Origin: Algoriphagus zhangzhouensis
GTDB lineage: Bacteria; Bacteroidota; Bacteroidia; Cytophagales; Cyclobacteriaceae
Assembly: GCF_900148515.1 (NCBI RefSeq)
Contig: NZ_FRXN01000007.1
Span: forward strand, 84,237-148,236
DNA: 64,000 nt
Reading direction: 5' to 3'
The notes beneath the pieces are model-generated. The model saw nothing but the letters and a program-made list of their open reading frames with translations. It was not told where the DNA came from and ran no database searches. Shown in pieces: positions 34,273 through 43,876 of this stretch; position 1 is the first letter of the stretch; every line of letters begins with the position of its first letter. Position numbers and translations under genes: made by a program.

Positions 34273-35199
34273 TTAGTTTTTGGCTCCAGCCAAAAGATAT
34301 AGAACAGCCATCCGAACTGCCACACCATTCTGGACCTGTTCCAAAATGATGGAATGCTCCGAATCAGCTACATCTGAGGATAATTCAACTCCCCTATTGA
34401 TCGGGCCAGGGTGCATGATTACAATTTCTTTGTCCAATTCATCCAACATCTTTTTATTCACTCCATAGTAAAGAGAGTACTCCCTCAAGCTTGGGAAATA
34501 TTTGATTTGCTGTCTTTCCAATTGGATTCTAAGCACATTGGCTACATCACACCATTGCAATGCTTTTTTCACATCCAATTCAACTTTGACACCAAGGCTT
34601 TCGATATGCTTTGGCAAAAGAGTGATCGGACCACAAACCATTACCTCGGCTCCCATTTTCTGAAGGCAGAAAATATTGGAAAGTGCCACTCGTGAATGAA
34701 GAATATCTCCAATGATCGCCACTTTCTTTCCTGCTAGATCTCCTAACTTTTCACGAATAGAAAATGAATCCAACAATGCCTGAGTAGGGTGCTCATGCGT
34801 TCCATCTCCTGCATTGACGATATTGGCTTTCACATTTTTTGAAAGGAAATGAGGCGCTCCTGGACTGCTATGTCTCATCACCACCATATCCACTTTCATG
34901 GAAAGAATATTATTGACAGTATCCACTAAGGTTTCTCCCTTTTTCACAGAACTATTGCTGGAGGAAAAGTTGATCACATCAGCGGAAAGTCTTTTCTCCG
35001 CCAACTCAAATGACAATCTTGTCCTAGTGGAGTTTTCAAAAAAGACATTGGCAATCGTGATATCGCGAAGTGAAGGCACTTTTTTGATCGGTCGATTGAT
35101 CACCTCTTTGAAGTTGGCCGCTGTATCAAGAATCAAATTAATATCCTCTGGCGTGAGATCTTTGATTCCTAATAGATGGCGAGTACTGAGTTGTGACAT
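34273..35199 (-). CDS. pyrB: Aspartate carbamoyltransferase catalytic subunit
   Basis: A 308-residue catalytic chain that condenses carbamoyl phosphate with aspartate in pyrimidine synthesis. Carbamoyl phosphate site: STRTRLSFE (about residues 55-63). Further active-site motifs are VKKGETLVDT, HSSPGAP, HPTQALLDSF, and HPGPINRGVE near the C terminus. No regulatory chain gene (pyrI) is adjacent. It begins three bases after pyrR, so the two are coupled. Confidence 0.96.
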   Translation of the reverse strand: MSQLSTRHLLGIKDLTPEDINLILDTAANFKEVINRPIKKVPSLRDITIANVFFENSTRTRLSFELAEKRLSADVINFSSSNSSVKKGETLVDTVNNILSMKVDMVVMRHSSPGAPHFLSKNVKANIVNAGDGTHEHPTQALLDSFSIREKLGDLAGKKVAIIGDILHSRVALSNIFCLQKMGAEVMVCGPITLLPKHIESLGVKVELDVKKALQWCDVANVLRIQLERQQIKYFPSLREYSLYYGVNKKMLDELDKEIVIMHPGPINRGVELSSDVADSEHSIILEQVQNGVAVRMAVLYLLAGAKN

Positions 35200-35201
35200 G
35201 T

Positions 35202-35750
35202 TTAGCTTTTAACTTTCTCTGTGATCCAAACTGCGTCTTGTTCCTGACCTTGGTTGGCCCATTCTACCAGAACATATTGACTATCCAAGGTATTGACCCG
35301 AATACCAAAATAGTCTGGCATTATCGGATAATCTCTGGTCAATTTTCGATCAACCAAAACCATTAATTCCACTTTCTGAGGTCTACCAAAGGCAATCATA
35401 GCATCCATGGCAGCACGAACTGATCTTCCTTTGTACAACACATCATCGACAAGGATTACCTTTTTGCCCTCTACTAAAAAATCTATCTTGGTTTCATTGG
35501 CTTTCAGAGGAAAGTCTCTCCTGCGAAAGTCATCTCGGTGAAATGTAGCATCCAAATACCCAAATGGAACCTTGATGCCTGAAATTTCTTCCAAAACAGG
35601 GGCTAATTGGTCCAATAGGATACTACCTCTAGGCTGAAGACCAAGAAGTACGGTATTCTCAAAATTATCGTGATTTTCGATCAGTTGATGGCAAAACCTT
35701 CTGAGAATGATGCCAATCTGTTGCTGATCTAAGACAAGGCGTTTTTGCAT
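35202..35750 (-). CDS. pyrR: Bifunctional pyr operon regulator/uracil phosphoribosyltransferase PyrR
   Basis: A 182-residue type I phosphoribosyltransferase with the PRPP loop VILVDDVLYKGRS (about residues 95-107) and the PyrR-like LGLQPRGSILLDQLA. PyrR regulates pyr genes by mRNA attenuation in Firmicutes, but I see no pyr-type attenuator in the 33-base gap upstream. In this phylum it may act mainly in uracil salvage. It lies in a run with an unknown exported protein upstream and pyrB downstream. Confidence 0.93.
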   Translation of the reverse strand: MQKRLVLDQQQIGIILRRFCHQLIENHDNFENTVLLGLQPRGSILLDQLAPVLEEISGIKVPFGYLDATFHRDDFRRRDFPLKANETKIDFLVEGKKVILVDDVLYKGRSVRAAMDAMIAFGRPQKVELMVLVDRKLTRDYPIMPDYFGIRVNTLDSQYVLVEWANQGQEQDAVWITEKVKS

Positions 35751-35783
35751 GGATCTGATTTGCGCGTAAATATAAAAATAATT

Positions 35784-37406
35784 CTACTCGGGACTTTGCT
35801 CAGGGTCATACAAATCTCCTGCAACCAAAACTTTGCTTAGAAAAAACACCTCTCTGGTTGCCCCTGATCCATCCTCTTTTTGATATCTGATTCTTTGTGT
35901 TCCACTCAAAAGGAAATAGCGATCATACCAATGAACAATACTTAGAGTTTCCATATTGTTTTCAGCAATCCGCTCATTTTCTTCAGGTAATTCAAATGCC
36001 ACTTCTAGATTATCGAAGATTCTTTCTCCATTTTTGAAATAGGCCAATCTGATTTTATCATTTCTCACATAGGCATGATAAAACTCGTTACCTACAACTG
36101 CCACATCCCCAAAAGGAACCCGAACATCAGTATTCAATCCATCATAAGTGGCTGAGTTATCCCAAATCACCTGTCCTTCAGGTCCAATTTTGGCGAAGTG
36201 TGCAGAAATGTAACTGTATTCAGTCTGGTAAGCGAATGATTGGGGCATACCATACCTAGTTGAGTTGAAAACTGGATCACTGATAGATTGAGCGCTATTA
36301 AGTCGATCTAATCGATCGTATCGATACATACTGGTTGGAGAGTACGGGCTTCTGTATCCTCCACGGTTATTGACAATATTAAAATGATCGAAATAAACAT
36401 AATAACCGTCAGGTCCCTGAAAAGCCTCGCGAATAGCATACACATTCCGAATACTCGGAACTTTATCTCTTTCAACCTCTTTCAAAACTTCTTTCTCTCT
36501 TCTTTCCTTAGGCCTGTCCTCGAGATAATTGTAAAAATTTGGAAAATCCTCCAAAGTGTAAAGTTTGGTATCATACTCTCCGAACTCATTAATATCCATC
36601 AGAAACATACCCTGATAAGCATCTCTTCTCTCTAATCCGAAAGAGCCTATCACAGTTTGTCTATAGTTCTGCATTGGAAGCATCAAGGCATCCATTATTT
36701 CCTGATCCGGCTCTCCAAACTCATCGATTTTTATTTCTCTCAATAAATTCCCTGTAAGATCATAAGTATTGACACTGATTTCTCTTTCTCGATATTGACC
36801 TTTTCTGCTGATGATCACCTCGAATGCTTCGATTTCAGGCATTTTTCGGATTTGCAAAATATGGGTATTGTTCCCATAGATTCCTTGAATAGTCTGGGTG
36901 CTTTTATTGTCCAAATCATAAACCTGAACTGCCGGTCTGGAATCCGCAGCTCCCATCACGATCACACTATTTCCCTGAACAAGAAATTCTGCCAACTCCA
37001 TTGCCAATAGGTTATTCAGAGAATATTCGAAACCTTTCTGATTCGTTAAATTGATCTTGAGAACATACTTATCAGAACCAAGTGTGGTACCTTTTTGAAA
37101 TAAGATATAAAGAAAATCTCCGTCCAAATCATAGCCAATCATGTCGAAACCATCTTTGATTGGCAATTCAATAATTCCTTGAGTGTTGAGATCCTTGTCG
37201 GTTAAAAAATACTGTAAAACCCGATTGCTGCTGAACGCCTTTTTTATCAAAGTTCTGAAAGACACGAGTCCATCATCCCTCCTAACTATCTCAAACAAAG
37301 GGTCAAAATAATCTGTCTCGACTTCAAACCTTGACTCAAACTCAACCTGAGCATGAAGTTCTATGGTCAAAAACAGCAACAGAAAACATCCTATAAAGCG
37401 CTTCAT
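35784..37406 (-). CDS. Exported protein of unknown function
   Basis: A 540-residue protein with a signal peptide (MKRFIGCFLLLFLTIELHAQ). The body is rich in beta strands, with many short stretches ending in Asp-Gly or Asn-Gly turns and repeated Tyr/Phe, so a propeller-like fold is possible. I do not recognise a family. It overlaps the EVE-domain gene by four bases (ATGA) and precedes pyrR by 33 bases, so it is probably in one transcript with them. Confidence 0.6.
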   Translation of the reverse strand: MKRFIGCFLLLFLTIELHAQVEFESRFEVETDYFDPLFEIVRRDDGLVSFRTLIKKAFSSNRVLQYFLTDKDLNTQGIIELPIKDGFDMIGYDLDGDFLYILFQKGTTLGSDKYVLKINLTNQKGFEYSLNNLLAMELAEFLVQGNSVIVMGAADSRPAVQVYDLDNKSTQTIQGIYGNNTHILQIRKMPEIEAFEVIISRKGQYREREISVNTYDLTGNLLREIKIDEFGEPDQEIMDALMLPMQNYRQTVIGSFGLERRDAYQGMFLMDINEFGEYDTKLYTLEDFPNFYNYLEDRPKERREKEVLKEVERDKVPSIRNVYAIREAFQGPDGYYVYFDHFNIVNNRGGYRSPYSPTSMYRYDRLDRLNSAQSISDPVFNSTRYGMPQSFAYQTEYSYISAHFAKIGPEGQVIWDNSATYDGLNTDVRVPFGDVAVVGNEFYHAYVRNDKIRLAYFKNGERIFDNLEVAFELPEENERIAENNMETLSIVHWYDRYFLLSGTQRIRYQKEDGSGATREVFFLSKVLVAGDLYDPEQSPE

Positions 37407-37801
37407 AGTGACATCTTAGTTATCAATTCAAATTCTTCTTTACTCATAGGCAGCACAGACAACCTACTTTGCTTAAGCATGGGAAGTTCGGACAATTGAT
37501 CTTCTTCTTTAATCTGAGCCAGTGTTACAGGATTATTCAAAGGGTGGTCCACTTTCAAATTTACTGCAGTCCATGCTTCGTCTTTTGGATCTGGAAATCC
37601 AGAAGCAGAAACTTCTGCCACACCAACCACTGCCTTTTCTTTTCCACTGTGATAAAACATCACTTTGTCCCCTACCTCCATGGATCTTAAAAAATTTCTG
37701 GCTTGATAATTTCGAACACCATCCCAAACATCTTCACCGACTTTTTCAAAGTCAGACCAAGAATAGGAATTCGGTTCGCTTTTCACCATCCAATATTGCA
37801 T
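37403..37801 (-). CDS. EVE domain protein
   Basis: A 132-residue single-domain protein of the PUA-like EVE family: MVKSEPNSYSWSDF at the start, DGVRNYQARNFLRSMEVGD in the middle, and YHSGKEKAVVGVAEV. EVE domains bind modified bases such as methylated or hydroxymethylated cytosine or adenine derivatives in DNA or RNA. It is the first gene of the run to pyrB and overlaps the next gene by four bases. The modification it reads is unknown. Confidence 0.9.
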   Translation of the reverse strand: MQYWMVKSEPNSYSWSDFEKVGEDVWDGVRNYQARNFLRSMEVGDKVMFYHSGKEKAVVGVAEVSASGFPDPKDEAWTAVNLKVDHPLNNPVTLAQIKEEDQLSELPMLKQSRLSVLPMSKEEFELITKMSL

Positions 37802-37915
37802 AGCTCTTTTATTTTGGTTTATTGTTCAATTAACAAATCGCTGGGAGAAATGATCCTTGACTTTTGACATAAGTTACCCCTTCGCTCTTTAATTTGAAAC
37901 ATTATTTCCCCACAT

Positions 37916-39640
37916 TTGTCTCTAAGGTATAACGAAAAAATAGAAATTTTGGACCACAAAACCATCCTGAAGAAATTAAAGCTCTGCATACAACTGATGG
38001 AGCTTCATGATGAAAACTCTTTCAAAATTAGGAGCTACCAATCCGCTTTGAATTCCTTGGAAAGGGGAGAAGCAAACATCATGGAATTAAGCGATAGCGA
38101 TTTAGCAAAAATCAATGGTGTTGGAAAAAGTATTCAGGAGGCCATTATTTCACTTAAACAGACGGAGTCTTTCCCTCTTTTGGATGAATTGATTTCTAAA
38201 ACTCCTGAGGGAATTCTAGAGGTTCTTCAGATCAAGGGATTAGGTCCCAAAAAAGTAAAAACCCTGTGGACTGAACTGGGTATCACTTCCACCCATGAAT
38301 TGATGGAAGCTTGCCAAAGTGGAAAAGTGGCCAAAATCAAAGGATTTGGAGAAAAAACTCAGGACTCCATTATCCAAAATCTTGAGTTTAAAGCTTCAAA
38401 CTCTGGAAAGTGGCTTTATGCTGATATCGAAGAAACATTAGAATCACTTACAAAAGTGATTGAGGAAAAAGTAGTAAACGTTCAGATTGCCCTTGTTGGA
38501 GAGTTTGCCCGAAAAATGGAAATCATCTCCCAAGCAGAGTGGTTGATTGGAAGTCAAGATTCCAAAATCAAATCTTTAATTCAAGAAGACTCAACTTTCG
38601 AAGTTGACAAAAGCCAATCTGGTCCATTCACATTAAGAGGGAAACTGAAGGACTTTGATTTAAGCTTTGCCATTTACTTCACTAGTCCTGACCAGTTCGC
38701 AGCAAAGAAATATGCGCTTTCCGCTTCACCTTTACATTTGCAAACACTAGTAGACGACAAAGAAAGCATTGCTACTAAACTCCAAAAAGTGGATTTTGGG
38801 AACGAAAAGGAGTTTTTCTCGAAACTGGAAATGCAATATATCCCAGTAGAAATGAGAGAGGGCTATGATGAAGTGGCACTTGCCAAAGAGGATAAAATCC
38901 CTGCGCTTTTAGAAGAAAGCGATTTGAAAGGAATCCTCCACAATCACTCCACCTATAGTGATGGAAAACATACCTTGCGCCAAATGGCAGAGGCATGCAG
39001 GGATCTAGGCTATGAATATTTGGGTATCTCGGATCACTCAAGAACTGCTTTCTACGCAGGAGGATTAGATATTGAAGCTGTTGAAAAACAACACCAAGAA
39101 ATTGATGAATTGAATAAAGAAATGGCTCCATTTAAGATTTTCAAAGGAATTGAGTCAGACATCTTAGCAGATGGAAGCCTTGACTATCCTGAGGAAACTC
39201 TTAAAAGCTTCGACTTTATCGTCTCCTCAGTCCACTCAATTTTGAATATGGACATCAAACGGGCTACTAGCCGATTGGTCACCGCAATTGAGAATCCTTA
39301 TACAACTATTTTAGGACACCCAACAGGACGTTTACTTTTAAGAAGAGAAGGCTATCCGATTGATCACAAAACCGTCATTGATGCCTGTGCAAAACATGGA
39401 GTAGTCATTGAAATCAATGCAAATCCTTGGAGACTGGACTTAGATTGGCGATGGGTCAGATATGCCATGGAGCAAGGTGTAAAACTTTCTATCAACCCAG
39501 ATGCCCATGAAATTGACGGGTATGGCGATATGAAGTATGGTGTTTTGGTTGGAAGAAAAGGAGGCTTAACCAAAGAAATGACCTTAAACGCTCTTAGTCT
39601 TTCCGAGATAGAAACCTATTTCACTGGCCGACGAAAATGA
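37916..39640 (+). CDS. PolX-like HhH-PHP protein with degenerate polymerase domain
   Basis: A 574-residue protein laid out like bacterial PolX: N-terminal helix-hairpin-helix region (about 20-155; GVGKSIQEAI, IKGLGPKKVKTLW, IKGFGEKTQDSI), a short palm remnant (about 165-280) and a C-terminal PHP domain (about 338-574). The palm lacks the GS...RR and DID pattern: the matching stretch is VGEFARKMEIISQAEWLIGS (194-213), so the metal aspartates are gone. The PHP metal site looks complete (H342, H344, D349, H374, E413, H440, H468, D529, H531). No ATG opens the frame; TTG at 37916 or 37949 are the candidates, and the latter fits the family N terminus well. Probably a 3'-5' exonuclease or phosphoesterase without polymerase activity (inference). 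Confidence 0.85.
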   Translation: MSLRYNEKIEILDHKTILKKLKLCIQLMELHDENSFKIRSYQSALNSLERGEANIMELSDSDLAKINGVGKSIQEAIISLKQTESFPLLDELISKTPEGILEVLQIKGLGPKKVKTLWTELGITSTHELMEACQSGKVAKIKGFGEKTQDSIIQNLEFKASNSGKWLYADIEETLESLTKVIEEKVVNVQIALVGEFARKMEIISQAEWLIGSQDSKIKSLIQEDSTFEVDKSQSGPFTLRGKLKDFDLSFAIYFTSPDQFAAKKYALSASPLHLQTLVDDKESIATKLQKVDFGNEKEFFSKLEMQYIPVEMREGYDEVALAKEDKIPALLEESDLKGILHNHSTYSDGKHTLRQMAEACRDLGYEYLGISDHSRTAFYAGGLDIEAVEKQHQEIDELNKEMAPFKIFKGIESDILADGSLDYPEETLKSFDFIVSSVHSILNMDIKRATSRLVTAIENPYTTILGHPTGRLLLRREGYPIDHKTVIDACAKHGVVIEINANPWRLDLDWRWVRYAMEQGVKLSINPDAHEIDGYGDMKYGVLVGRKGGLTKEMTLNALSLSEIETYFTGRRK

Positions 39641-39646
39641 TATTCA

Positions 39647-39677
39647 GGAAACTCGGACCTCATAAAACCGAGTTTCC
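39647..39677 (+). terminator. Hairpin after the PolX-like gene
   Basis: GGAAACTCGG and CCGAGTTTCC form a perfect 10-bp stem with an 11-base loop directly after the stop. There is no T run after it, so it may protect or process the 3' end and may not terminate by itself. Confidence 0.6.
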
Positions 39678-39719
39678 AATTTCAAAGCCCTATCTTCGCA
39701 CAAATTAAAAATCAAGCTC

Positions 39720-40007
39720 ATGAAATGGACTGATAAGCCCAATGCTGTTTTATTACAACGTTCATTCCTTTTTGGAATTACTGGGATCGTCTTGGGCACT
39801 CTTTCTATTTTAAATACAAACCTTCATTTACTGAACGCTCCTATGGGTCCACTAAATGGAGTTTCCATGTTGCTTCAATTTTTTGGAATTGGACTTTCCA
39901 TTATGGTTTTGAGAAAAAGAAAAGTCCCCAAGGAAGAGCAAGAAAAAGCAAAAGTGATGACAATGGTCTTGGTTGTATCGCTTCTATTTTTCATCCTTAC
40001 AGTCTAA
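39720..40007 (+). CDS. Small membrane protein of unknown function
   Basis: A 95-residue protein with three hydrophobic helices (about 14-32, 45-61 and 75-94) and a charged loop rich in Lys and Glu (62-75). No family recognised. It stands alone between the PolX-like gene and another unknown. Confidence 0.6.
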   Translation: MKWTDKPNAVLLQRSFLFGITGIVLGTLSILNTNLHLLNAPMGPLNGVSMLLQFFGIGLSIMVLRKRKVPKEEQEKAKVMTMVLVVSLLFFILTV

Positions 40008-40069
40008 TTCAAAGAATTTTAGAACATTTTCAGAAAGTGGGTCGTAAGATTTCAAAAACTAAACCCACT

Positions 40070-40543
40070 ATGAAAAAAGTATTCTTTATCGCAGGGATTA
40101 TTACCCTTAGCATATCCTCCCTTTTTGCCCAAGAAACTGAAAGTAAGGCATCCTATCCGGGAGAATTTAAAATCATCACAGTAGTAGAATCTATTGTACC
40201 TATGGGAATGGGCAGATCTAGAATCATTGATTCCCAAACCGAGGTAGATGCCAATTTATTTGCAACCGATAGGACTGACGGTAAAAAAAGTGATCAAAAT
40301 GAAATCAGCAGAAAAGATATCAAAATTGATGAATTGGAAGAAACCAAGTTGCTAAATTTCTTCAGTGCGACAGGTATCAATTTTCAGAATATTGCATCCA
40401 ATGATGCCATGATCTCTTCAAAAATCAATTCAATGATTGTGCAAGGATGGAAATTAACCTATGTGACTTCAGGAGTTGAGAGCAACTCTGGAGCTGAAGA
40501 TGGACAGGGAATTTTCATTACTCGTTTATTCTTTTCCAGATAG
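40070..40543 (+). CDS. Exported protein of unknown function
   Basis: The frame can open with a GTG at 40037, but the ATG at 40070 gives a clean signal peptide (MKKVFFIAGIITL, cleavage near LFAQE), so I chose it (157 residues). The C-terminal stretch SMIVQGWKLTYVTSGV resembles the GW-containing strand of DUF4177-like small proteins, only a weak hint. Ends before a two-way terminator at 40562-40597. Confidence 0.6.
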   Translation: MKKVFFIAGIITLSISSLFAQETESKASYPGEFKIITVVESIVPMGMGRSRIIDSQTEVDANLFATDRTDGKKSDQNEISRKDIKIDELEETKLLNFFSATGINFQNIASNDAMISSKINSMIVQGWKLTYVTSGVESNSGAEDGQGIFITRLFFSR

Positions 40544-40561
40544 AATTTCAAAAGTTGAAAC

Positions 40562-40597
40562 AAAAAAAACCGAAGCTCTTATGCCTCGGTTTTTTCA
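40562..40597. terminator. Two-way terminator between convergent genes
   Basis: AAAACCGAAGC and GCCTCGGTTTT pair with one mismatch around a 6-base loop, flanked by A and T runs on either side. It serves the plus-strand gene ending at 40543 and clpC ending at 40617. Confidence 0.82.
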
Positions 40598-40616
40598 TTT
40601 ATAGTCACTTTAATAT

Positions 40617-43151
40617 TTACTCTTCTGCTTTTTCTTTCTTCTTAACAGTAATGGTTAACTCAGAACCTTCACCATCATAATCAGCAGTGATGACATCACC
40701 TTCAGACAGATCTCCTTTTAGGATTTCCTCTGCTACAGCATCCTCCAGATATTTCTGAATTGCTCTATTCAAAGGTCTAGCTCCATATTGCTGATCGTAG
40801 CCTTTTTCTGATAAGAAGCCTTTCGCTTTATCAGTAAGCTCGATTTTGTATCCCAAATCAGTGATTCGGCTAAACAACTTCGCCAATGAAATATCGATGA
40901 TTTTGTAGATATCTTCTTTTTCCAAGGAATTGAAGACAACCACATCATCTAATCTGTTCAAGAATTCAGGACTGAAGGCTTTCTTCAAAGCGGACTGAAT
41001 AGTAGACTTCATGATTTCGTCCATATTGTCCTTCTTGGCTTTGTTCGCAAAACCAATTCCAGCACCGAAATCTTTCAAATCTCTTACCCCAATATTGGAG
41101 GTCATGATGATTATGGTATTTCTGAAATCAACTCTTCTACCCAACCCATCGGTCAAGATTCCATCGTCTAATACTTGCAATAGAATATTGAAGACATCCG
41201 GGTGAGCTTTTTCGATCTCATCCAACAAGACTACAGAATATGGCTTTCTTCTAACTTTTTCTGTAAGCTGACCGCCTTCTTCATAACCAACATATCCCGG
41301 AGGTGCTCCTACCAATCGAGATACAGAGAATTTCTCCATGTATTCAGACATATCAATTCTGATCAAGGAATCTTCTTTATCGAAAAGATAGGTTGCCAAC
41401 ATCTTGGCCAATTCTGTTTTACCCACACCAGTTGGTCCTAAGAAAATAAAGGAACCAATAGGCTTTTTAGGATCTTTCAATCCTACTCGAGTTCTCTGAA
41501 TTGCTTTTGTAAGTTTTTTAATTGCTTCATCCTGACCGATCACTTTACCTGAAAGTTCATCGCTCATATTTAGCAACTTAGCACCTTCGTTTTGAGCGAT
41601 TCTTTTGGCAGGAATACCTGTCATCATCGCGATTACTTCGGCTACACTATCCTCATCTACTGTGAATCTCTTGGACTTGCTTTCCTCTTCCCAACGGGTT
41701 TTGGCCAATTCCAATTGCTCCAAAAGTTTCTTTTCCTTATCTCTCAACTGGGCAGCTTCCTCATACTTTTGAGATTTAACCACACGGTTTTTCTCAGTTT
41801 TGATATCTTCTACTTCAGCTTCCAGCTTTAGGATATCCTCTGGAACGTGGATGTTATTGATATGAACTCTTGCTCCAGCTTCATCCAGAATATCAATTGC
41901 CTTATCTGGCAAGAATCTGTCAGAGATATAACGGTCTGACAATTTCACACAAGCTTCGATTGCTTCCTCAGTGTAATTTACATTGTGGTGATCCTCGTAC
42001 TTGTCTTTGATATTGTGAAGGATTTGGATTGTCTCTTCTGGGGAAGTAGCATCTACCATCACCATCTGGAATCGACGTGCCAAAGCTCCATCCTTTTCGA
42101 TGTATTGACGGTATTCATCCAAAGTCGTCGCTCCGATACATTGGATTTCTCCACGTGCCAAAGCTGGCTTGAACATATTTGAAGCATCCAAAGATCCGGA
42201 AGCTCCACCTGCTCCTACAATTGTATGAAGTTCGTCGATAAACAGAATGACATTTGGAGACTTTTCAAGCTCGTTCATCACAGCCTTCATTCTCTCCTCA
42301 AATTGTCCTCTGTATTTGGTCCCTGCTACTAATGAAGCAAGATCCAAAGTCACCACGCGCTTATTAAATAAGACACGTGACACTTTTTTCTGTACAATTC
42401 TCAATGCCAAACCTTCAGCAATGGCAGTTTTACCAACACCAGGTTCACCAATAAGAATTGGGTTGTTTTTCTTTCTTCGTGAAAGTATCTGAGCGACACG
42501 CTCAATTTCCTTTTCTCTTCCAATGATTGGATCCAACTTATCTTCTTCAGCCATTTTGGTCAAATCCCTACCAAAGTTATCCAACACTGGTGTTCGGGAT
42601 TTTTCGGCTCCGGCTTTAGATGATCCGGAACCACCGCTTGGAGACCCAAATAGTTTAGAACCATCATCATCCGAATCCTCGGCCTCAGCTTTGGACTTCG
42701 GAGCAGCACCAGGGTCAGACTGCATTTCAAGCATATCTTTCACCGCTTCGTAATTGATATCAAATTTATTCAAAATCTGAGTAGCGATATTCTCCTCGTC
42801 TCTCAAAATTGATAACAATAAATGCTCTGTTCCGATCAATTGGCTTTTGAAGATTTTGGCCTCCAAATAAGTTATCTTCAACACCTTCTCTGACTGTCTA
42901 GTCAAAGGGATATTGGCCATGTTTTTCACATTGTGGTTGGCTGTACCTTTCACTGCTCTTTCGATGGCAGTTCTAAGTTCATCCAGAGGCACACCCAATT
43001 TCTTAAGAATGGAAACAGCTACACCTTCTCCTTCACGAATCATTCCCAACAAGAGATGCTCTGTGCCAATATAATCATGCCCCAGTCGAAGCGCTTCCTC
43101 GCGACTGAGAGAGATCACCTCTTTGACTCTGTTCGAAAATTTTGCTTCCAT
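40617..43151 (-). CDS. clpC: ATP-dependent Clp protease ATP-binding subunit ClpC
   Basis: An 844-residue two-ring AAA+ unfoldase. Two Clp N repeats (about 4-145) lead to a Ser/Gly/Asp-rich linker (150-188), AAA1 with Walker A GEPGVGKT (235-242), a UVR-like coiled stretch (about 430-480), and AAA2 with GPTGVGKT (572-579). An IGF tripeptide (699-701) for docking to ClpP is present, so this is a protease partner and not a ClpB disaggregase. clpP is not in the window. It is monocistronic. Confidence 0.95.
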   Translation of the reverse strand: MEAKFSNRVKEVISLSREEALRLGHDYIGTEHLLLGMIREGEGVAVSILKKLGVPLDELRTAIERAVKGTANHNVKNMANIPLTRQSEKVLKITYLEAKIFKSQLIGTEHLLLSILRDEENIATQILNKFDINYEAVKDMLEMQSDPGAAPKSKAEAEDSDDDGSKLFGSPSGGSGSSKAGAEKSRTPVLDNFGRDLTKMAEEDKLDPIIGREKEIERVAQILSRRKKNNPILIGEPGVGKTAIAEGLALRIVQKKVSRVLFNKRVVTLDLASLVAGTKYRGQFEERMKAVMNELEKSPNVILFIDELHTIVGAGGASGSLDASNMFKPALARGEIQCIGATTLDEYRQYIEKDGALARRFQMVMVDATSPEETIQILHNIKDKYEDHHNVNYTEEAIEACVKLSDRYISDRFLPDKAIDILDEAGARVHINNIHVPEDILKLEAEVEDIKTEKNRVVKSQKYEEAAQLRDKEKKLLEQLELAKTRWEEESKSKRFTVDEDSVAEVIAMMTGIPAKRIAQNEGAKLLNMSDELSGKVIGQDEAIKKLTKAIQRTRVGLKDPKKPIGSFIFLGPTGVGKTELAKMLATYLFDKEDSLIRIDMSEYMEKFSVSRLVGAPPGYVGYEEGGQLTEKVRRKPYSVVLLDEIEKAHPDVFNILLQVLDDGILTDGLGRRVDFRNTIIIMTSNIGVRDLKDFGAGIGFANKAKKDNMDEIMKSTIQSALKKAFSPEFLNRLDDVVVFNSLEKEDIYKIIDISLAKLFSRITDLGYKIELTDKAKGFLSEKGYDQQYGARPLNRAIQKYLEDAVAEEILKGDLSEGDVITADYDGEGSELTITVKKKEKAEE

Positions 43152-43232
43152 TTATTTCCTTTCTGATTGTTAAATAATCCTTTACGTTATTTACCGAATT
43201 TGTTTTAAAAACACAATTCTTTTAACGATTGT

Positions 43233-43856
43233 TCAGTCTTTTTTTATTGACTTTGTAAGAATGTTTTTGGCGGAAGGCCCCTCACAAAATAATAAATCCA
43301 GAACTGAAAGGTTTGGTTCAAAGTCTAAGCCAAAAAGCTGGGTATAGGCAAAAGGAGTATAGATTCCTCTTTCAGCAAAAGGTATAGATGGGGATATCAT
43401 GCCCCTGAGGTCAATTTCAGGCCTTATTCCATCCCACGACTCTACTACCTCCAATTTGACAGGCAGCTGAAGAAACTTAAGACAGATTGTCATAAGTTCT
43501 AGATTCAGATCCCAAAGAGTCGGAATTTCCTTTTCATAAATAGCTTCAATTTCGGGAAAGAAATATTCGAAAAAAGGAGCTTTTCCATAAGCGCTCTGGA
43601 GGCCTCTCAAGTGATTTTGAAGCCACTTTTGCTTGTAATCAATTTGGATTTTTCTCAATGGAATTCTAGGCCTTCTTCCGATTACAGGAATCGACAAAGT
43701 TTCAACCTTATTACTGAGCAAAATCTGAGTTCGGTTGAAAAAAGATTTCCTCTGGTAGTAATCGTTTGGATTCAATAAAATTTGATCTGAGTCCAAAACT
43801 GAAGCAAAGAACTCCAGATTGGGTAAATAGAACAGATCTGCAGCTACACTTTTCAA
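43233..43856 (-). CDS. WbqC family protein
   Basis: A 207-residue protein of the WbqC family: it starts with the YLPNLEFFASVLDSDQILL stretch, followed by YYQRKSFFNRTQIL and the conserved WLQNHLRGLQSAYGKAPFF. Family members are found near surface polysaccharide or aminosugar genes, but the reaction is not established. It follows the Sua5-like gene by 20 bases. Confidence 0.85.
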   Translation of the reverse strand: MKSVAADLFYLPNLEFFASVLDSDQILLNPNDYYQRKSFFNRTQILLSNKVETLSIPVIGRRPRIPLRKIQIDYKQKWLQNHLRGLQSAYGKAPFFEYFFPEIEAIYEKEIPTLWDLNLELMTICLKFLQLPVKLEVVESWDGIRPEIDLRGMISPSIPFAERGIYTPFAYTQLFGLDFEPNLSVLDLLFCEGPSAKNILTKSIKKD

Positions 43857-43876
43857 ATACGAGCTTATTTAATTTC

